From positions 1 through 49,021 of the forward strand of contig BNYG01000017.1 in NCBI GenBank assembly GCA_026000155.1: a stretch of 49,021 nt of DNA, read 5' to 3'. A model generated the notes under the pieces. The model searched no databases and had not been told where the DNA came from. It saw nothing but the letters and a program-made list of their open reading frames with translations. Positions 1 to 7,831 of the stretch are shown piece after piece; position 1 is the first letter of the stretch; each line of letters begins with the position of its first letter. The DNA comes from Bacteroidia bacterium. GTDB lineage: Bacteria > Bacteroidota > Bacteroidia > Bacteroidales > Azobacteroidaceae. A program made the position numbers and the translations under genes.

Positions 1-17
1 TGCAAAAAAAGAAATAG
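1..17 (+). CDS. 3' end of an upstream gene (partial)
   Basis: The window opens inside a probable upstream gene. Two frames stop here: one reads Gln-Lys-Lys-Lys then TAG at 15-17, leaving one base before the ATPase start at 19; another runs to a TGA at 20-22 that overlaps the ATG at 19 as ATGA. Either suggests tight translational coupling to the ABC ATPase. In importers of this type the upstream gene is often the periplasmic substrate-binding protein, but too little is present to say. Confidence 0.4.
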
Positions 18-18
18 A

Positions 19-768
19 ATGATACAGTTATCAAATATAAATAAATCATTTAAAATAAAAGATGGTGAAATACTGATTTTTAAAAATTTAAATTTCGCTA
101 TTCAAGAAGGCGAATTTGTAACTATTCTTGGTCCAAACGGATGTGGAAAATCAACACTTTTTAATTTGATAACAGGTATTGATTCTGATTATGAGGGGGA
201 AATTAACATTAAAAACAACGGACGGACTATTAATAATTCAATAGCCTATATGCTGCAAAAAGACTTATTGTTGCCATGGTTAACAGTAATTCAAAATATT
301 ATGCTTGGTATAGACATACAAAAAAAAGACAAGAATGTTGCCCTCAAATTGGCGAATGAATATTTAGCAATGCTAAAAATAGCAAAGTTGACAAATGAAT
401 ATCCCGCTAACCTTTCAGGAGGAGAACGCCAAAAAGTATCATTAGTCCGAACATTAATTTTAAATACAAATATTTTATTGTTGGATGAACCCTTTTCTGC
501 TATTGATTACAATACAAGAATAGAGCTACAAACAATGATTTTTAGATATGCGGAAAAGAAAAATACGACTGTTCTTTTAATTTCTCATGATATAGACGAA
601 GCTATTGCAGTAAGTGACCGTATTGTCATTTTGGGAAAACGGGGAAATGGGATTGTTTGGGATATGAAAATAGATTTAAACATTCCGGATAGAAGTCCGG
701 TTACTGCACGTCAGCATCCTAATTTTGCAAACTATTACAAACAAATATGGGAAAATTATCCGAGATGA
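19..768 (+). CDS. ABC importer ATP-binding protein, NitT/TauT (SsuB/TauB) type
   Basis: 249-aa cytoplasmic ATPase that would power a small-molecule importer of the nitrate/sulfonate/taurine/pyrimidine-precursor class. Visible motifs: Walker A GPNGCGKST (about residues 38-46), a Q-loop near MLQKD, the ABC signature LSGGERQKVSLVRTL (about 133-147), Walker B ILLLDEPFSAID and the switch histidine in ISHDIDEA. The length is normal for the family. Its stop overlaps the start of the permease gene, so the two are co-translated. The gene is visibly more AT-rich than the genes after 1535, which may indicate a separate origin. The substrate cannot be inferred from the ATPase. Confidence 0.9.
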   Translation: MIQLSNINKSFKIKDGEILIFKNLNFAIQEGEFVTILGPNGCGKSTLFNLITGIDSDYEGEINIKNNGRTINNSIAYMLQKDLLLPWLTVIQNIMLGIDIQKKDKNVALKLANEYLAMLKIAKLTNEYPANLSGGERQKVSLVRTLILNTNILLLDEPFSAIDYNTRIELQTMIFRYAEKKNTTVLLISHDIDEAIAVSDRIVILGKRGNGIVWDMKIDLNIPDRSPVTARQHPNFANYYKQIWENYPR

Positions 769-1517
769 AAATGAATATATTAAAAATATTGCCGTTATTA
801 ATATTCTTATTGATATGGGAGTTTATTATTAGTTCGATTGGCAATAACACATTTTTGTTTAGCAAGCCCTCGTCAATTTTTGTGGCATTGATTGAGAACC
901 TGAAAAATTTACAATTAGTTTATGATTTCTTGATTACAGGTTATGAAACAATAATGGGCTTTGTTGTAGGGAACGCTATCGGGATAATCCTTGGTTTTTC
1001 TTTGTGGTATTCGGAACTTATTGCAAAAATTAGTAAACCATATATTATTGCAATAGGAGCTATTCCTATTTTTGCCATAGCTCCTATGACTATCATGTGG
1101 TTTGGAACAGGTGCATTTGCAAAAATAATGATGGCTACTCTTTCAACATTTACTATCGCACTGTCACAATCTTACCTTGGTTCTCAAAATGTAGATATTA
1201 ATCAAATTAATTTACTTAAAACTTTTGGAGCATCCAAATTCACAATTTTTAGAAAAATCATTATACCTTCCTCATTGATTTGGGTTTTCAGTTCATTAAA
1301 ACTGAATATTGGATTTGCTTTGTTAGGTGCTTTTATTGGTGAATTCATATCATCAGAAGAAGGATTAGGATACAGGATATTGAAATCTTCAAGTTTATAT
1401 GATACATCTCTATTGTTAGCATCTCTAATATGCTTGGTATCATTGGCTTTTTTGCTAAATTTTATAGTTGGAATGTTTGAAAAGAAATTTGTTCGCTATA
1501 TCCAAAAAACTAACTAA
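765..1517 (+). CDS. ABC importer permease, NitT/TauT (SsuC/TauC) type
   Basis: Inner-membrane permease of about 250 aa with five or six hydrophobic segments. The cytoplasmic coupling loop (EAA-like motif) is seen in LLKTFGASKFTIFRKIIIPS. I chose the ATG at 765 because it gives a classic ATGA overlap with the ATPase stop (765-768) and begins directly before the first membrane helix; an in-frame ATG at 747 would add six residues. It is the transmembrane partner of the preceding ATPase. The gene ends 17 bases from the convergent phosphatase gene. The substrate is unknown: SsuC-, TauC- and ThiX-like permeases look alike at this level. Confidence 0.88.
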   Translation: MKMNILKILPLLIFLLIWEFIISSIGNNTFLFSKPSSIFVALIENLKNLQLVYDFLITGYETIMGFVVGNAIGIILGFSLWYSELIAKISKPYIIAIGAIPIFAIAPMTIMWFGTGAFAKIMMATLSTFTIALSQSYLGSQNVDINQINLLKTFGASKFTIFRKIIIPSSLIWVFSSLKLNIGFALLGAFIGEFISSEEGLGYRILKSSSLYDTSLLLASLICLVSLAFLLNFIVGMFEKKFVRYIQKTN

Positions 1518-1534
1518 TAAGTGTTGACAATGAA

Positions 1535-2590
1535 TCAATACAGCAGTAAACTTTTCAGTTTTTCCCGTTTTTTATGCGTAAGAAGCAGCTCTTTTTCCAA
1601 ATAATTATCCATAGAGCCGTAATTGGCTTTGATGAGTTCGGATGAATACCGGATGGTTTCCGTATGAGCGCTATACAAAGCCGTTATCGCTTTTTGAATG
1701 TCAATGGTAAAGGCATCGGCATCCCGCACTAAAGCATGATAATCAATCAGTTCGTTGGATAACAGGTAATCTTCGGCAATCGTTTCATCATCCACATCCA
1801 ATGCCGCCAGAATCAATGCCGAAGCAATCGCTGTCCGGTCTTTACCCAAAAAACAATAAATGGTGACCGGATAATTTTTTTCATCCAGCAGAATATCAAA
1901 CATTTTAATAAAATAATCGGTATTATTTTCCAGGATAAATGAAAATACATCCCGGTCATACTCCAGGATATCCGCCAGTTTCATTTTATGCGACAATATT
2001 TCCTCGAAAAAACTATTGTGACCGTTTCCTCGTAAAGGCAGGTTGTAAATATGGGGGGCATTGAATTTATTGGGATAATAGTAACTTTCTTTTTCCGTTC
2101 GCAAATCAATAATGGTTTCGATACCTAATTTGGTAAGGATGCTCCGGTCATAGCCTGTCGCCATGGCTAACGAACCCGAACGGTAAAGTTTTCCCCATTG
2201 AATTTGTTTCCCTTCTTTGGTATAATAGCCGCCCAAATCCCTTAAATTGAATATTCCCTGCGTTGGAATGGCTCGTTCCGCGGCGATAATCGAATATTTT
2301 TTATTAAAAACCAATTTAAAATACGTCCGTTGAACTCCGGGAATGGCCAACACGCTTTTATATCCCCTTTGAATGTCTTGTTCAAATACAGGAGAACTGA
2401 GGTCGAACGAATCCGGGCGTACAGATTCATACACTTTTACGGTGCCTTCTATCGGGGGAAAAGTTTCCCACTTCAGCAGGTATGTTCCGTTGGACATTAA
2501 TTCACAAGCCGCGCTCAGTTGAGGGTTTTCTTTCGCACAGCCTACAAACAGGGTCAAATACAAGAAAGGAAATAGTAATTTATTCGACAT
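1535..2590 (-). CDS. Lipoprotein tyrosine/serine protein phosphatase (Y_phosphatase3-like)
   Basis: 351-aa predicted lipoprotein; the signal peptide ends at Cys18 (TLFVGC). Residues about 110-351 match the dual-specificity/tyrosine phosphatase-like family: the N-terminal NLRDLGGY motif (115-122) and the CX5R active-site loop CFLGKDR with Cys246 as nucleophile and Arg252 binding phosphate. Residues 30-105 form an N-terminal, probably beta-sandwich region. It would act in the periplasm or at the outer membrane on phosphotyrosine, phosphoserine or possibly phosphoinositide substrates. It is transcribed alone, convergent with the ABC permease. Family identity is secure from the motifs; the substrate is unknown. 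Confidence 0.85.
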   Translation of the reverse strand: MSNKLLFPFLYLTLFVGCAKENPQLSAACELMSNGTYLLKWETFPPIEGTVKVYESVRPDSFDLSSPVFEQDIQRGYKSVLAIPGVQRTYFKLVFNKKYSIIAAERAIPTQGIFNLRDLGGYYTKEGKQIQWGKLYRSGSLAMATGYDRSILTKLGIETIIDLRTEKESYYYPNKFNAPHIYNLPLRGNGHNSFFEEILSHKMKLADILEYDRDVFSFILENNTDYFIKMFDILLDEKNYPVTIYCFLGKDRTAIASALILAALDVDDETIAEDYLLSNELIDYHALVRDADAFTIDIQKAITALYSAHTETIRYSSELIKANYGSMDNYLEKELLLTHKKREKLKSLLLY

Positions 2591-2621
2591 GGATTATCTC
2601 TCATTATCTAACTTATGATGA

Positions 2622-2629
2622 CAAAAATA
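2622..2629 (-). promoter_or_regulatory. Possible -7 element for the phosphatase gene
   Basis: Read on the minus strand this is TATTTTTG, matching the Bacteroides -7 consensus TAnnTTTG, about 32 bases upstream of the phosphatase ATG. No good -33 TTTG is visible at the expected distance, so this is only suggestive. Confidence 0.3.
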
Positions 2630-2674
2630 AGCAAAAAAACGGGATAAATGTAAGGATTAAAGATATTTAACTAA

Positions 2675-2706
2675 TTGTAGGGGCGAAAAATGTTTCGCCC
2701 CTACAA
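2675..2706. terminator. Perfect 14-bp palindromic hairpin downstream of the Lrp gene
   Basis: Perfect inverted repeat: arms 2675-2688 and 2693-2706 with a 4-base loop and a GC-rich core (GTAGGGGCGAAA and its complement). It lies 10 bases past the Lrp stop codon and could end the Lrp/FKBP transcript. There is no long U tract, and the sequence also resembles short palindromes dispersed in many bacterial genomes, so it may be a repeat doubling as a terminator. Confidence 0.6.
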
Positions 2707-2716
2707 CGTATGGCGA

Positions 2717-3172
2717 TTATGCCATTGGTATTTCGCGTTTGAAACTTTGACGTAGAGAAATCAATGTTTCGGTAGATATCACCCCCGGAATTTCCTGGAT
2801 ACGACCATTCAACAATTCCATGAAATGTTCGTTATCCCGGGCATAGAGCTTGATCAACATGGTATAAGGACCGGTAGTGAAATGACATTCCACTACTTCG
2901 GGGATTTTTTCCAGCTCCGGCACCACATCTTTGTACATGGAACCTCGTTCCAATTTTACGCCGATATAGGTACAGGTATTATATCCCAATACTTTGGGGT
3001 TAATATTATAGCCGGAACCAATGATTATTTTCAATTCGATCATCTTCTGTACACGCTGATGAATAGCTGCCCGCGATACGCCGCAAACTTCCGCTACATC
3101 TTTAAATGGGATGCGTGCATTTTGAGAGATAATCTCTAAAATTTTCCGGTCTAATTTATCTATCTTTTCCAT
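2717..3172 (-). CDS. Lrp/AsnC family transcriptional regulator
   Basis: 151-aa DNA-binding regulator. Residues 1-60 carry the AsnC-type helix-turn-helix (DRKILEIISQNARIPFKDVA, then VSRAAIHQRVQKM); residues about 65-145 form the RAM/ACT-like effector-binding and oligomerisation domain (YIGVKLERGS, VECHFTTGPYTMLIKLYARD). The length is typical. Members sense amino acids or small metabolites and regulate metabolic or transport genes. The ATG lies one base after the stop of the FKBP gene, so both are almost certainly on one mRNA. The ligand and targets are unknown. Confidence 0.9.
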   Translation of the reverse strand: MEKIDKLDRKILEIISQNARIPFKDVAEVCGVSRAAIHQRVQKMIELKIIIGSGYNINPKVLGYNTCTYIGVKLERGSMYKDVVPELEKIPEVVECHFTTGPYTMLIKLYARDNEHFMELLNGRIQEIPGVISTETLISLRQSFKREIPMA

Positions 3173-3173
3173 T

Positions 3174-4061
3174 TTATTTTACAATCTCGTGTAATTCCAC
3201 TTCAAATATCAGTGTTGCGTACGGAGTGATTTGTTCGCCTCTGGCTTGTTCGCCGTAAGCTAAATCGTAAGGAACATAAAGGATGTATTTGGAACCTACC
3301 GGCATCAGTTGCAGACCTTCCGTCCAACCTTTAATCACGCCGTTCAACGGGAATTGAGCCGGTTCTCCTCTTTCAACAGAACTGTCAAAAACTTCTCCTT
3401 TGATATTGGTTCCGTGGTAATCCACTTTCACTACATCGGTTGCTACCGGTTTAGGGCCTGTTCCTTCTTTTACCACTTTGTATTGCAAACCGCTGGGTAA
3501 TGTAACTACGCCTTCATTCGATTTGTTTTTTTCCAACCATGCTGCGTTTTCTTTTTTCACTTCCCCATATTGTTTTTCAAGAGCCGCTTTTTTGATTTCA
3601 TCCATGGCAGTCATGGAATATGTCTGAGCGCTTTCTCTGGTAAAAAGGGCAGTAGAGTCGCCTTTAACACCCGTGACAAAACCGGCTAAGAAATTTTTCC
3701 GGCTGATGGTTTGAGTAGAATCGGTTCCGAACAATTGTTCGTTGAAATACGGTACAAACCGGGTTCCCATTTCATGACCAAACATTGTTCCAACCGCTGC
3801 TGCATTGGCTTTTTTGTTTTTCGGATCAATGTTGAAGCCTTCCAGAAAACCTTTCAAAAAATCGGCTTTATTCGCTTCATCCAAATTCAATTGAGCAAAT
3901 ATTTGCTCTACCTGAGAAGAATACATAACCCCTTGTGCATAAGAGATTGAATCAATATCCGTTTTCAAATCTGCTTTCGGAACTTGAGCGTTACACGAAA
4001 ATAAGGTGATACATACAAAACCCAATAACGAAAACAACGGAACATTTACTAACTTTTTCAT
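3174..4061 (-). CDS. FKBP-type peptidyl-prolyl cis-trans isomerase, lipoprotein
   Basis: 295-aa exported chaperone/isomerase of the FkpA/Mip kind. The signal peptide ends in a lipobox with Cys23 (TLFSC). Residues about 35-180 are the helical N-terminal dimerisation domain (YAQGVMYSSQ), and residues about 185-295 the FKBP fold (LPSGLQYKVV, VKVDYHGTNIKGEVFDSS, VIKGWTEGLQLMPVG, YGEQARG). It would speed proline isomerisation during folding of envelope proteins. It is first in a two-gene unit with the Lrp regulator. A -7 promoter element lies about 70 bases upstream. Confidence 0.93.
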   Translation of the reverse strand: MKKLVNVPLFSLLGFVCITLFSCNAQVPKADLKTDIDSISYAQGVMYSSQVEQIFAQLNLDEANKADFLKGFLEGFNIDPKNKKANAAAVGTMFGHEMGTRFVPYFNEQLFGTDSTQTISRKNFLAGFVTGVKGDSTALFTRESAQTYSMTAMDEIKKAALEKQYGEVKKENAAWLEKNKSNEGVVTLPSGLQYKVVKEGTGPKPVATDVVKVDYHGTNIKGEVFDSSVERGEPAQFPLNGVIKGWTEGLQLMPVGSKYILYVPYDLAYGEQARGEQITPYATLIFEVELHEIVK

Positions 4062-4130
4062 TTCTAAATCTATTAATTATTTTTAATTGTTTTTACCGCA
4101 TTTTCCATGCGGTTCGCTCTAATTAGCTTG

Positions 4131-4138
4131 CAAAAGTA
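4131..4138 (-). promoter_or_regulatory. Probable -7 promoter element for the FKBP-Lrp unit
   Basis: Minus-strand TACTTTTG matches the Bacteroides TAnnTTTG element and lies about 70 bases upstream of the FKBP ATG. The nearest CAAA (minus-strand TTTG) is about 13 bases further rather than the usual 19-21, so the -33 is weak. Confidence 0.45.
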
Positions 4139-4182
4139 ATTCTTTTCCTGACAAAAATCATCATAATCTCCATTTTTTTTTA

Positions 4183-4190
4183 TACTTTTG
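4183..4190 (+). promoter_or_regulatory. Probable -7 promoter element for the nucleoside-kinase gene
   Basis: Plus-strand TACTTTTG matches TAnnTTTG and lies 31 bases upstream of the ATG at 4221. It is divergent from the FKBP promoter in the same 160-base intergenic region. No clear TTTG is visible about 20 bases upstream. Confidence 0.45.
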
Positions 4191-4220
4191 TCACGCAAAT
4201 GATATATTTTAACATACTTT

Positions 4221-5888
4221 ATGGACGAAAAGATCAGTATCTATTGTAAAAACAATAAAACGAGAAAAGAGTTTACAGCGGGAGTCTCTCTATTAGAGGT
4301 ATATAAGGAAATGGAAGTGAATCTTCCTTTTCAACCGGCTTGTGTAAAGGTAAACAATAAAACGGAACCGCTCACTTATACCTGTTATAAACCGAAAGAT
4401 ATCGAATTTATCGGAGTGAACGACCCTTCCGGAATGAGAACGTATGTCCGGTCGCTTTGTTTTGTCCTTTCCAAAGCAAGCCATGACTTGTTCCCGGATG
4501 GAAAATTGTATATCGAACATGCGCTTTCCAAGGGATATTATTGTGAATTTGAAATCGGCCGCGCCCTCACCGGTGAAGATGCCCTGAATATTAAAAAACG
4601 GATGCAGGAAATCATTGATGCCGATTATCCGTTTGTGCCCTACGAAGACCAAACGCCTCATGTTATTGAGCTATTCCGCGCTAATAATATGGAAGACAAG
4701 GCCTTGCTGTTGGAAACCGTCAGGGAAGTGTATAGCAAATACAATACCTTGGACGGTTATATCGATGATTTTTACGGCTGTTTGCTTCCCAGTACCAAAT
4801 GGATTTATCTTTTTGATATTGAGAAATATGATTGCGGATTGTTATTGCGGATTCCCAACCGGGCTGCTCCCGATACCTTAGAACCCTATGTGAATCAGGA
4901 GAAAATGCTGGCGGTCTTTCATGACCTGTTGCACCATCAGAAAGCCATGGGCATGGATAATGTCGGGGAATTGAATCGAGGCATCCAGTCCGGAGAAATA
5001 TCCATGGTGGTACAAGTCGCCGAAATTCTGCAGGAAAGGAAAATCAGTCAGATTGCCGATGAAATTTACCGGAGATTCGATACCGGAGTTCGTGTGGTGC
5101 TGATTGCAGGCCCTTCGTCTTCCGGAAAAACGACTTTTTGCAAACGGCTGCAATTTCAATTAATGGCCAATACGCTTCGTCCGGTCAGTATTTCGTTAGA
5201 CGATTACTATGTGAACCGGGTGGATACGCCTTTGGATGAAAACGGTGAATATGATTACGAATCCCTTTATGCGATTGATTTGAAGCAATTTAATGAAGAT
5301 CTTCAAAAAATATTGGCTGGAGAAACCATCGCTTTGCCGACTTACGATTTTCAAAAAGGGGAACGGGTGTACCGGGGAAATACGGTGCAATTGGGTAAAA
5401 AATCAGTGTTGGTCATGGAAGGAATTCACGCGATGAATCCGGTATTAGTGCCCAATATTCCGCCGGAAGCTATTTATAAGATCTATGTTTCGGCGCTGAC
5501 CTCCATTTCGTTAGACGACCACAACTGGATTCCTACTACCGATAATCGTTTGATACGCAGGATTGTACGTGATTATCAATTCCGCGGCTATTCAGCCAAA
5601 GAAACCATTTCCCGTTGGCCTTCGGTCCGGAGAGGGGAAGACAAATGGATTTTTCCGTATCAGGAAAATTCCGATGCGATGTTCAACTCGGCCATGCTGT
5701 ATGAATTAGCGGCTTTACGGAAAATTGCTGAACCCATATTAAAGGACGTGACACAGATTGATGATGAATATTCGGAAGCGCACCGCTTGTTGAAATTCAT
5801 GCGTTATTTCAATTACATCGATAAAGACGAACTGCCGAATACTTCTTTATTAAGAGAATTTGTCGGTGGAAGCAGTTTTAAATACTAA
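4221..5888 (+). CDS. Uridine-kinase-like nucleoside kinase with N-terminal TGS/ThrRS-like region
   Basis: 555-aa cytoplasmic protein. Residues 1-65 resemble a TGS domain, and 65-200 the second additional (editing-like) domain of threonyl-tRNA synthetase. Residues about 285-490 are a phosphoribulokinase/uridine-kinase P-loop domain with Walker A GPSSSGKT at 297-304, followed by SISLDDYYVNR and the YDFQKGER substrate lid. This architecture is known from Bacteroidota and Firmicutes proteins annotated as nucleoside kinases. It would phosphorylate a nucleoside with ATP or GTP; what the tRNA-synthetase-like front does is not known. It is a single gene with its own probable promoter. Confidence 0.85.
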   Translation: MDEKISIYCKNNKTRKEFTAGVSLLEVYKEMEVNLPFQPACVKVNNKTEPLTYTCYKPKDIEFIGVNDPSGMRTYVRSLCFVLSKASHDLFPDGKLYIEHALSKGYYCEFEIGRALTGEDALNIKKRMQEIIDADYPFVPYEDQTPHVIELFRANNMEDKALLLETVREVYSKYNTLDGYIDDFYGCLLPSTKWIYLFDIEKYDCGLLLRIPNRAAPDTLEPYVNQEKMLAVFHDLLHHQKAMGMDNVGELNRGIQSGEISMVVQVAEILQERKISQIADEIYRRFDTGVRVVLIAGPSSSGKTTFCKRLQFQLMANTLRPVSISLDDYYVNRVDTPLDENGEYDYESLYAIDLKQFNEDLQKILAGETIALPTYDFQKGERVYRGNTVQLGKKSVLVMEGIHAMNPVLVPNIPPEAIYKIYVSALTSISLDDHNWIPTTDNRLIRRIVRDYQFRGYSAKETISRWPSVRRGEDKWIFPYQENSDAMFNSAMLYELAALRKIAEPILKDVTQIDDEYSEAHRLLKFMRYFNYIDKDELPNTSLLREFVGGSSFKY

Positions 5889-5893
5889 ATCAC

Positions 5894-5923
5894 TTGTTTA
5901 TTTCAATTTTTTTCGTATCTTGC
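5894..5923 (+). promoter_or_regulatory. Bacteroides-type promoter for the START-like gene
   Basis: TTG at 5894-5896, a 19-base spacer, then TATCTTGC at 5916-5923 (two mismatches to TAnnTTTG at most). The ATG at 5941 follows closely, giving a very short leader. Confidence 0.4.
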
Positions 5924-5940
5924 GAAAATTTGAATTTTAA

Positions 5941-6327
5941 ATGGGAGTACAACAAGAACAATTCCATATTGAATATATTTTTAACCGGGTATCTAAAAAC
6001 AGTTTATGGAACTGTTTATCCACTTCCGGAGGATTAGCCGAGTGGTTTGCCGACGATGTCAGCGACGATGGCAAATTGTTTACCTTTTGCTGGGACAAAC
6101 ATGTCGTCGCAGCCGAATTAATCGGGATAAGTCCTTTCCTGTATATCCGGTTTCATTGGGTGGACGAAGATCCGGATACTTATTTTGAATTCCGGCTTCA
6201 CAAAGTAGAATTAACCGGTGAGTGTATGCTTGAAATAATTGATTTCTCCGAAAAAGAAGAAACCGAACAAGCCATCACGCTTTGGGATGCCCAGATAAAA
6301 GTGCTGAAAAGGCGATTAGGACTCTGA
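5941..6327 (+). CDS. START-like (AHSA1/SRPBCC-type) small protein
   Basis: 128-aa soluble protein without a signal peptide. The pattern NRVSKNSLWNCLSTSGGLAEWFADDV, then alternating strands (LYIRFHWVDEDPDTYFEFRL) and a C-terminal amphipathic helix (ITLWDAQIKVLKRRLGL), fits the START-like helix-grip fold seen in short Bacteroidota proteins of this size. The ligand or partner is unknown. Its last 12 bases overlap the convergent HlyD gene. Confidence 0.7.
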   Translation: MGVQQEQFHIEYIFNRVSKNSLWNCLSTSGGLAEWFADDVSDDGKLFTFCWDKHVVAAELIGISPFLYIRFHWVDEDPDTYFEFRLHKVELTGECMLEIIDFSEKEETEQAITLWDAQIKVLKRRLGL

Positions 6328-7653
6328 TTCTCCCCAGTGATTTTTCAATAAATAGGCCAAAGGCGCTAATATCCGGGCCAGCAAACTGCGGTCGTCGGTG
6401 ATGATTTCCGCTTCGCCGCCCAGTTCGCCGGTAAAATCCAGCTTTTTTCCTGTTCCGGTAGTTAAGCCTTGCGGCAATTCCACTTCCACCGAATAGTTTT
6501 TCTCGTTTGACAGCAGGGAAACATTGCTGACTTTTCCCTGCAAAGCGCCGTATTCCATGTAGGGATAGCCCTGTACTTTGATATTCACCCGCTGATGGAT
6601 TTTGACCTTCCCCGAACCTTGCGCCGGAGTCTGTATCCGTCCGATGATTTTGCCCGGATTATTAGGTACAATAGCCAACACTTTGTTTCCTGCACTGACA
6701 AACTGGTTTTTTGTCCAAAATGAATTAAACGTCACGGTGCCGTCTTCCGGAGCGGTCAATAGATAAGTCTGTTCCCAGTTTTCAATTGCGGTATTAAGTT
6801 CATTTTGAGCCGTTTTCAATGCCGAGAACAAACTGTTCTTTTCCTTGAGTTGTTGCGTATCCAATTTCGACAGGTTTTCTACCAGTTGCGCCGATTCGAT
6901 CTGGTCGGAAACCCTGCCGGCCTCTAATTGCTGGTAGGATTGACGGATATTTAGATAAGCATTTTCCGCCGTTTCCATTTCCGATTTGGAAATAACTCCC
7001 CGTTCAAACAATTGTGTTTCCCGCTCATAAGCCGTTTTGGCTAATTGCATTTCTTCCTGTTTCAATTTCAATTGCCTTTGCAAGGTTTGCGAATACCGGG
7101 TATGCCCTTTGATTTGCAATAGTAAAGCTTCTTTTTCCTTTTCAGTCGTATTGAAGGAAAGGAAGTTTTCATAATCCGTTACCGTCCTCAGAAAAGCGGA
7201 ATATGCATTTTGAATCGTTCCCAATTGCCTAATGGCGAACGTTGTTTCGTAATTTTTTGTCAACAGTTCTGCCGGAATATAGAAAACGGTATCCGAATCC
7301 ACTATCCTGCAAAGCGCCAATTGTTCTTTCATTTGCCGGACATCGTTAGTTTGGGCCGGATTTTCAATGACAGCCAAAACCTGTCCTTTGCTAACCTGAC
7401 TTTTATCCGTACAGTTCAATTCCTTTATCTTCCCATTGGTCTGGGCAATCAACCAAACCGGCGGATTTTCAGTGGTGATAACAATTTCTCCTACCACTTT
7501 ATCGGGATACTTGAAAAAGAAACTTCCAATCAGCAATGTGAGAATGACGGCACAAATCACCGATATCCCGCTGCGAATCAGAATATGAGGGGGACGTGTC
7601 AGAATGTCCTGCATTTCCTCACTGCGTAATTCTATTTTATCATTCTCTTTCAT
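6316..7653 (-). CDS. HlyD-family membrane fusion (adaptor) protein for peptide export
   Basis: 445-aa periplasmic adaptor linking an inner-membrane ABC exporter to an outer-membrane channel. There is a short cytoplasmic N-terminus, one membrane helix at about 28-48 (ISVICAVILTLLIGSFFF), a biotinyl-lipoyl half-motif (GKIKELNCTDKSQVSKGQVLAVIENP), a long coiled-coil hairpin (about 130-290), the second lipoyl half (LTAPEDGTVTF) and a beta-barrel region. It belongs to the RiPP cluster and should pair with the C39 ABC exporter at 7832-10033, from which it is separated by an inverted-repeat element. No TolC-like gene is present in the window. Confidence 0.9.
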   Translation of the reverse strand: MKENDKIELRSEEMQDILTRPPHILIRSGISVICAVILTLLIGSFFFKYPDKVVGEIVITTENPPVWLIAQTNGKIKELNCTDKSQVSKGQVLAVIENPAQTNDVRQMKEQLALCRIVDSDTVFYIPAELLTKNYETTFAIRQLGTIQNAYSAFLRTVTDYENFLSFNTTEKEKEALLLQIKGHTRYSQTLQRQLKLKQEEMQLAKTAYERETQLFERGVISKSEMETAENAYLNIRQSYQQLEAGRVSDQIESAQLVENLSKLDTQQLKEKNSLFSALKTAQNELNTAIENWEQTYLLTAPEDGTVTFNSFWTKNQFVSAGNKVLAIVPNNPGKIIGRIQTPAQGSGKVKIHQRVNIKVQGYPYMEYGALQGKVSNVSLLSNEKNYSVEVELPQGLTTGTGKKLDFTGELGGEAEIITDDRSLLARILAPLAYLLKNHWGESES

Positions 7654-7669
7654 TTATATGCTTTTCTAA

Positions 7670-7825
7670 TTTTTCTGTCATGGCGGTTTCTCGGCTTCGC
7701 TCGAAATGACGTTGCTTGACCCGCCATCCCAAGACGTCCGTTAAACACCAATGATGCAAAATACTGAATAATAGTTATTAACGACTTTCATGGGATGGCG
7801 GGTCAAGCCCGCCATGACAGAAAAA
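7670..7825. repeat. Nested inverted-repeat element (MITE-like), about 156 bp
   Basis: Outer arms 7670-7686 and 7809-7825 are perfect 17-bp complements (TTTTTCTGTCATGGCGG). Inner arms 7715-7731 and 7791-7807 are another perfect 17-bp pair built round GACCCGCCATCCCA. The right end also folds into a small GGCGGG/CCCGCC hairpin. It contains no ORF and looks like a non-autonomous dispersed repeat inserted between the HlyD and ABC exporter genes. Confidence 0.75.
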
Positions 7826-7831
7826 CCACAA

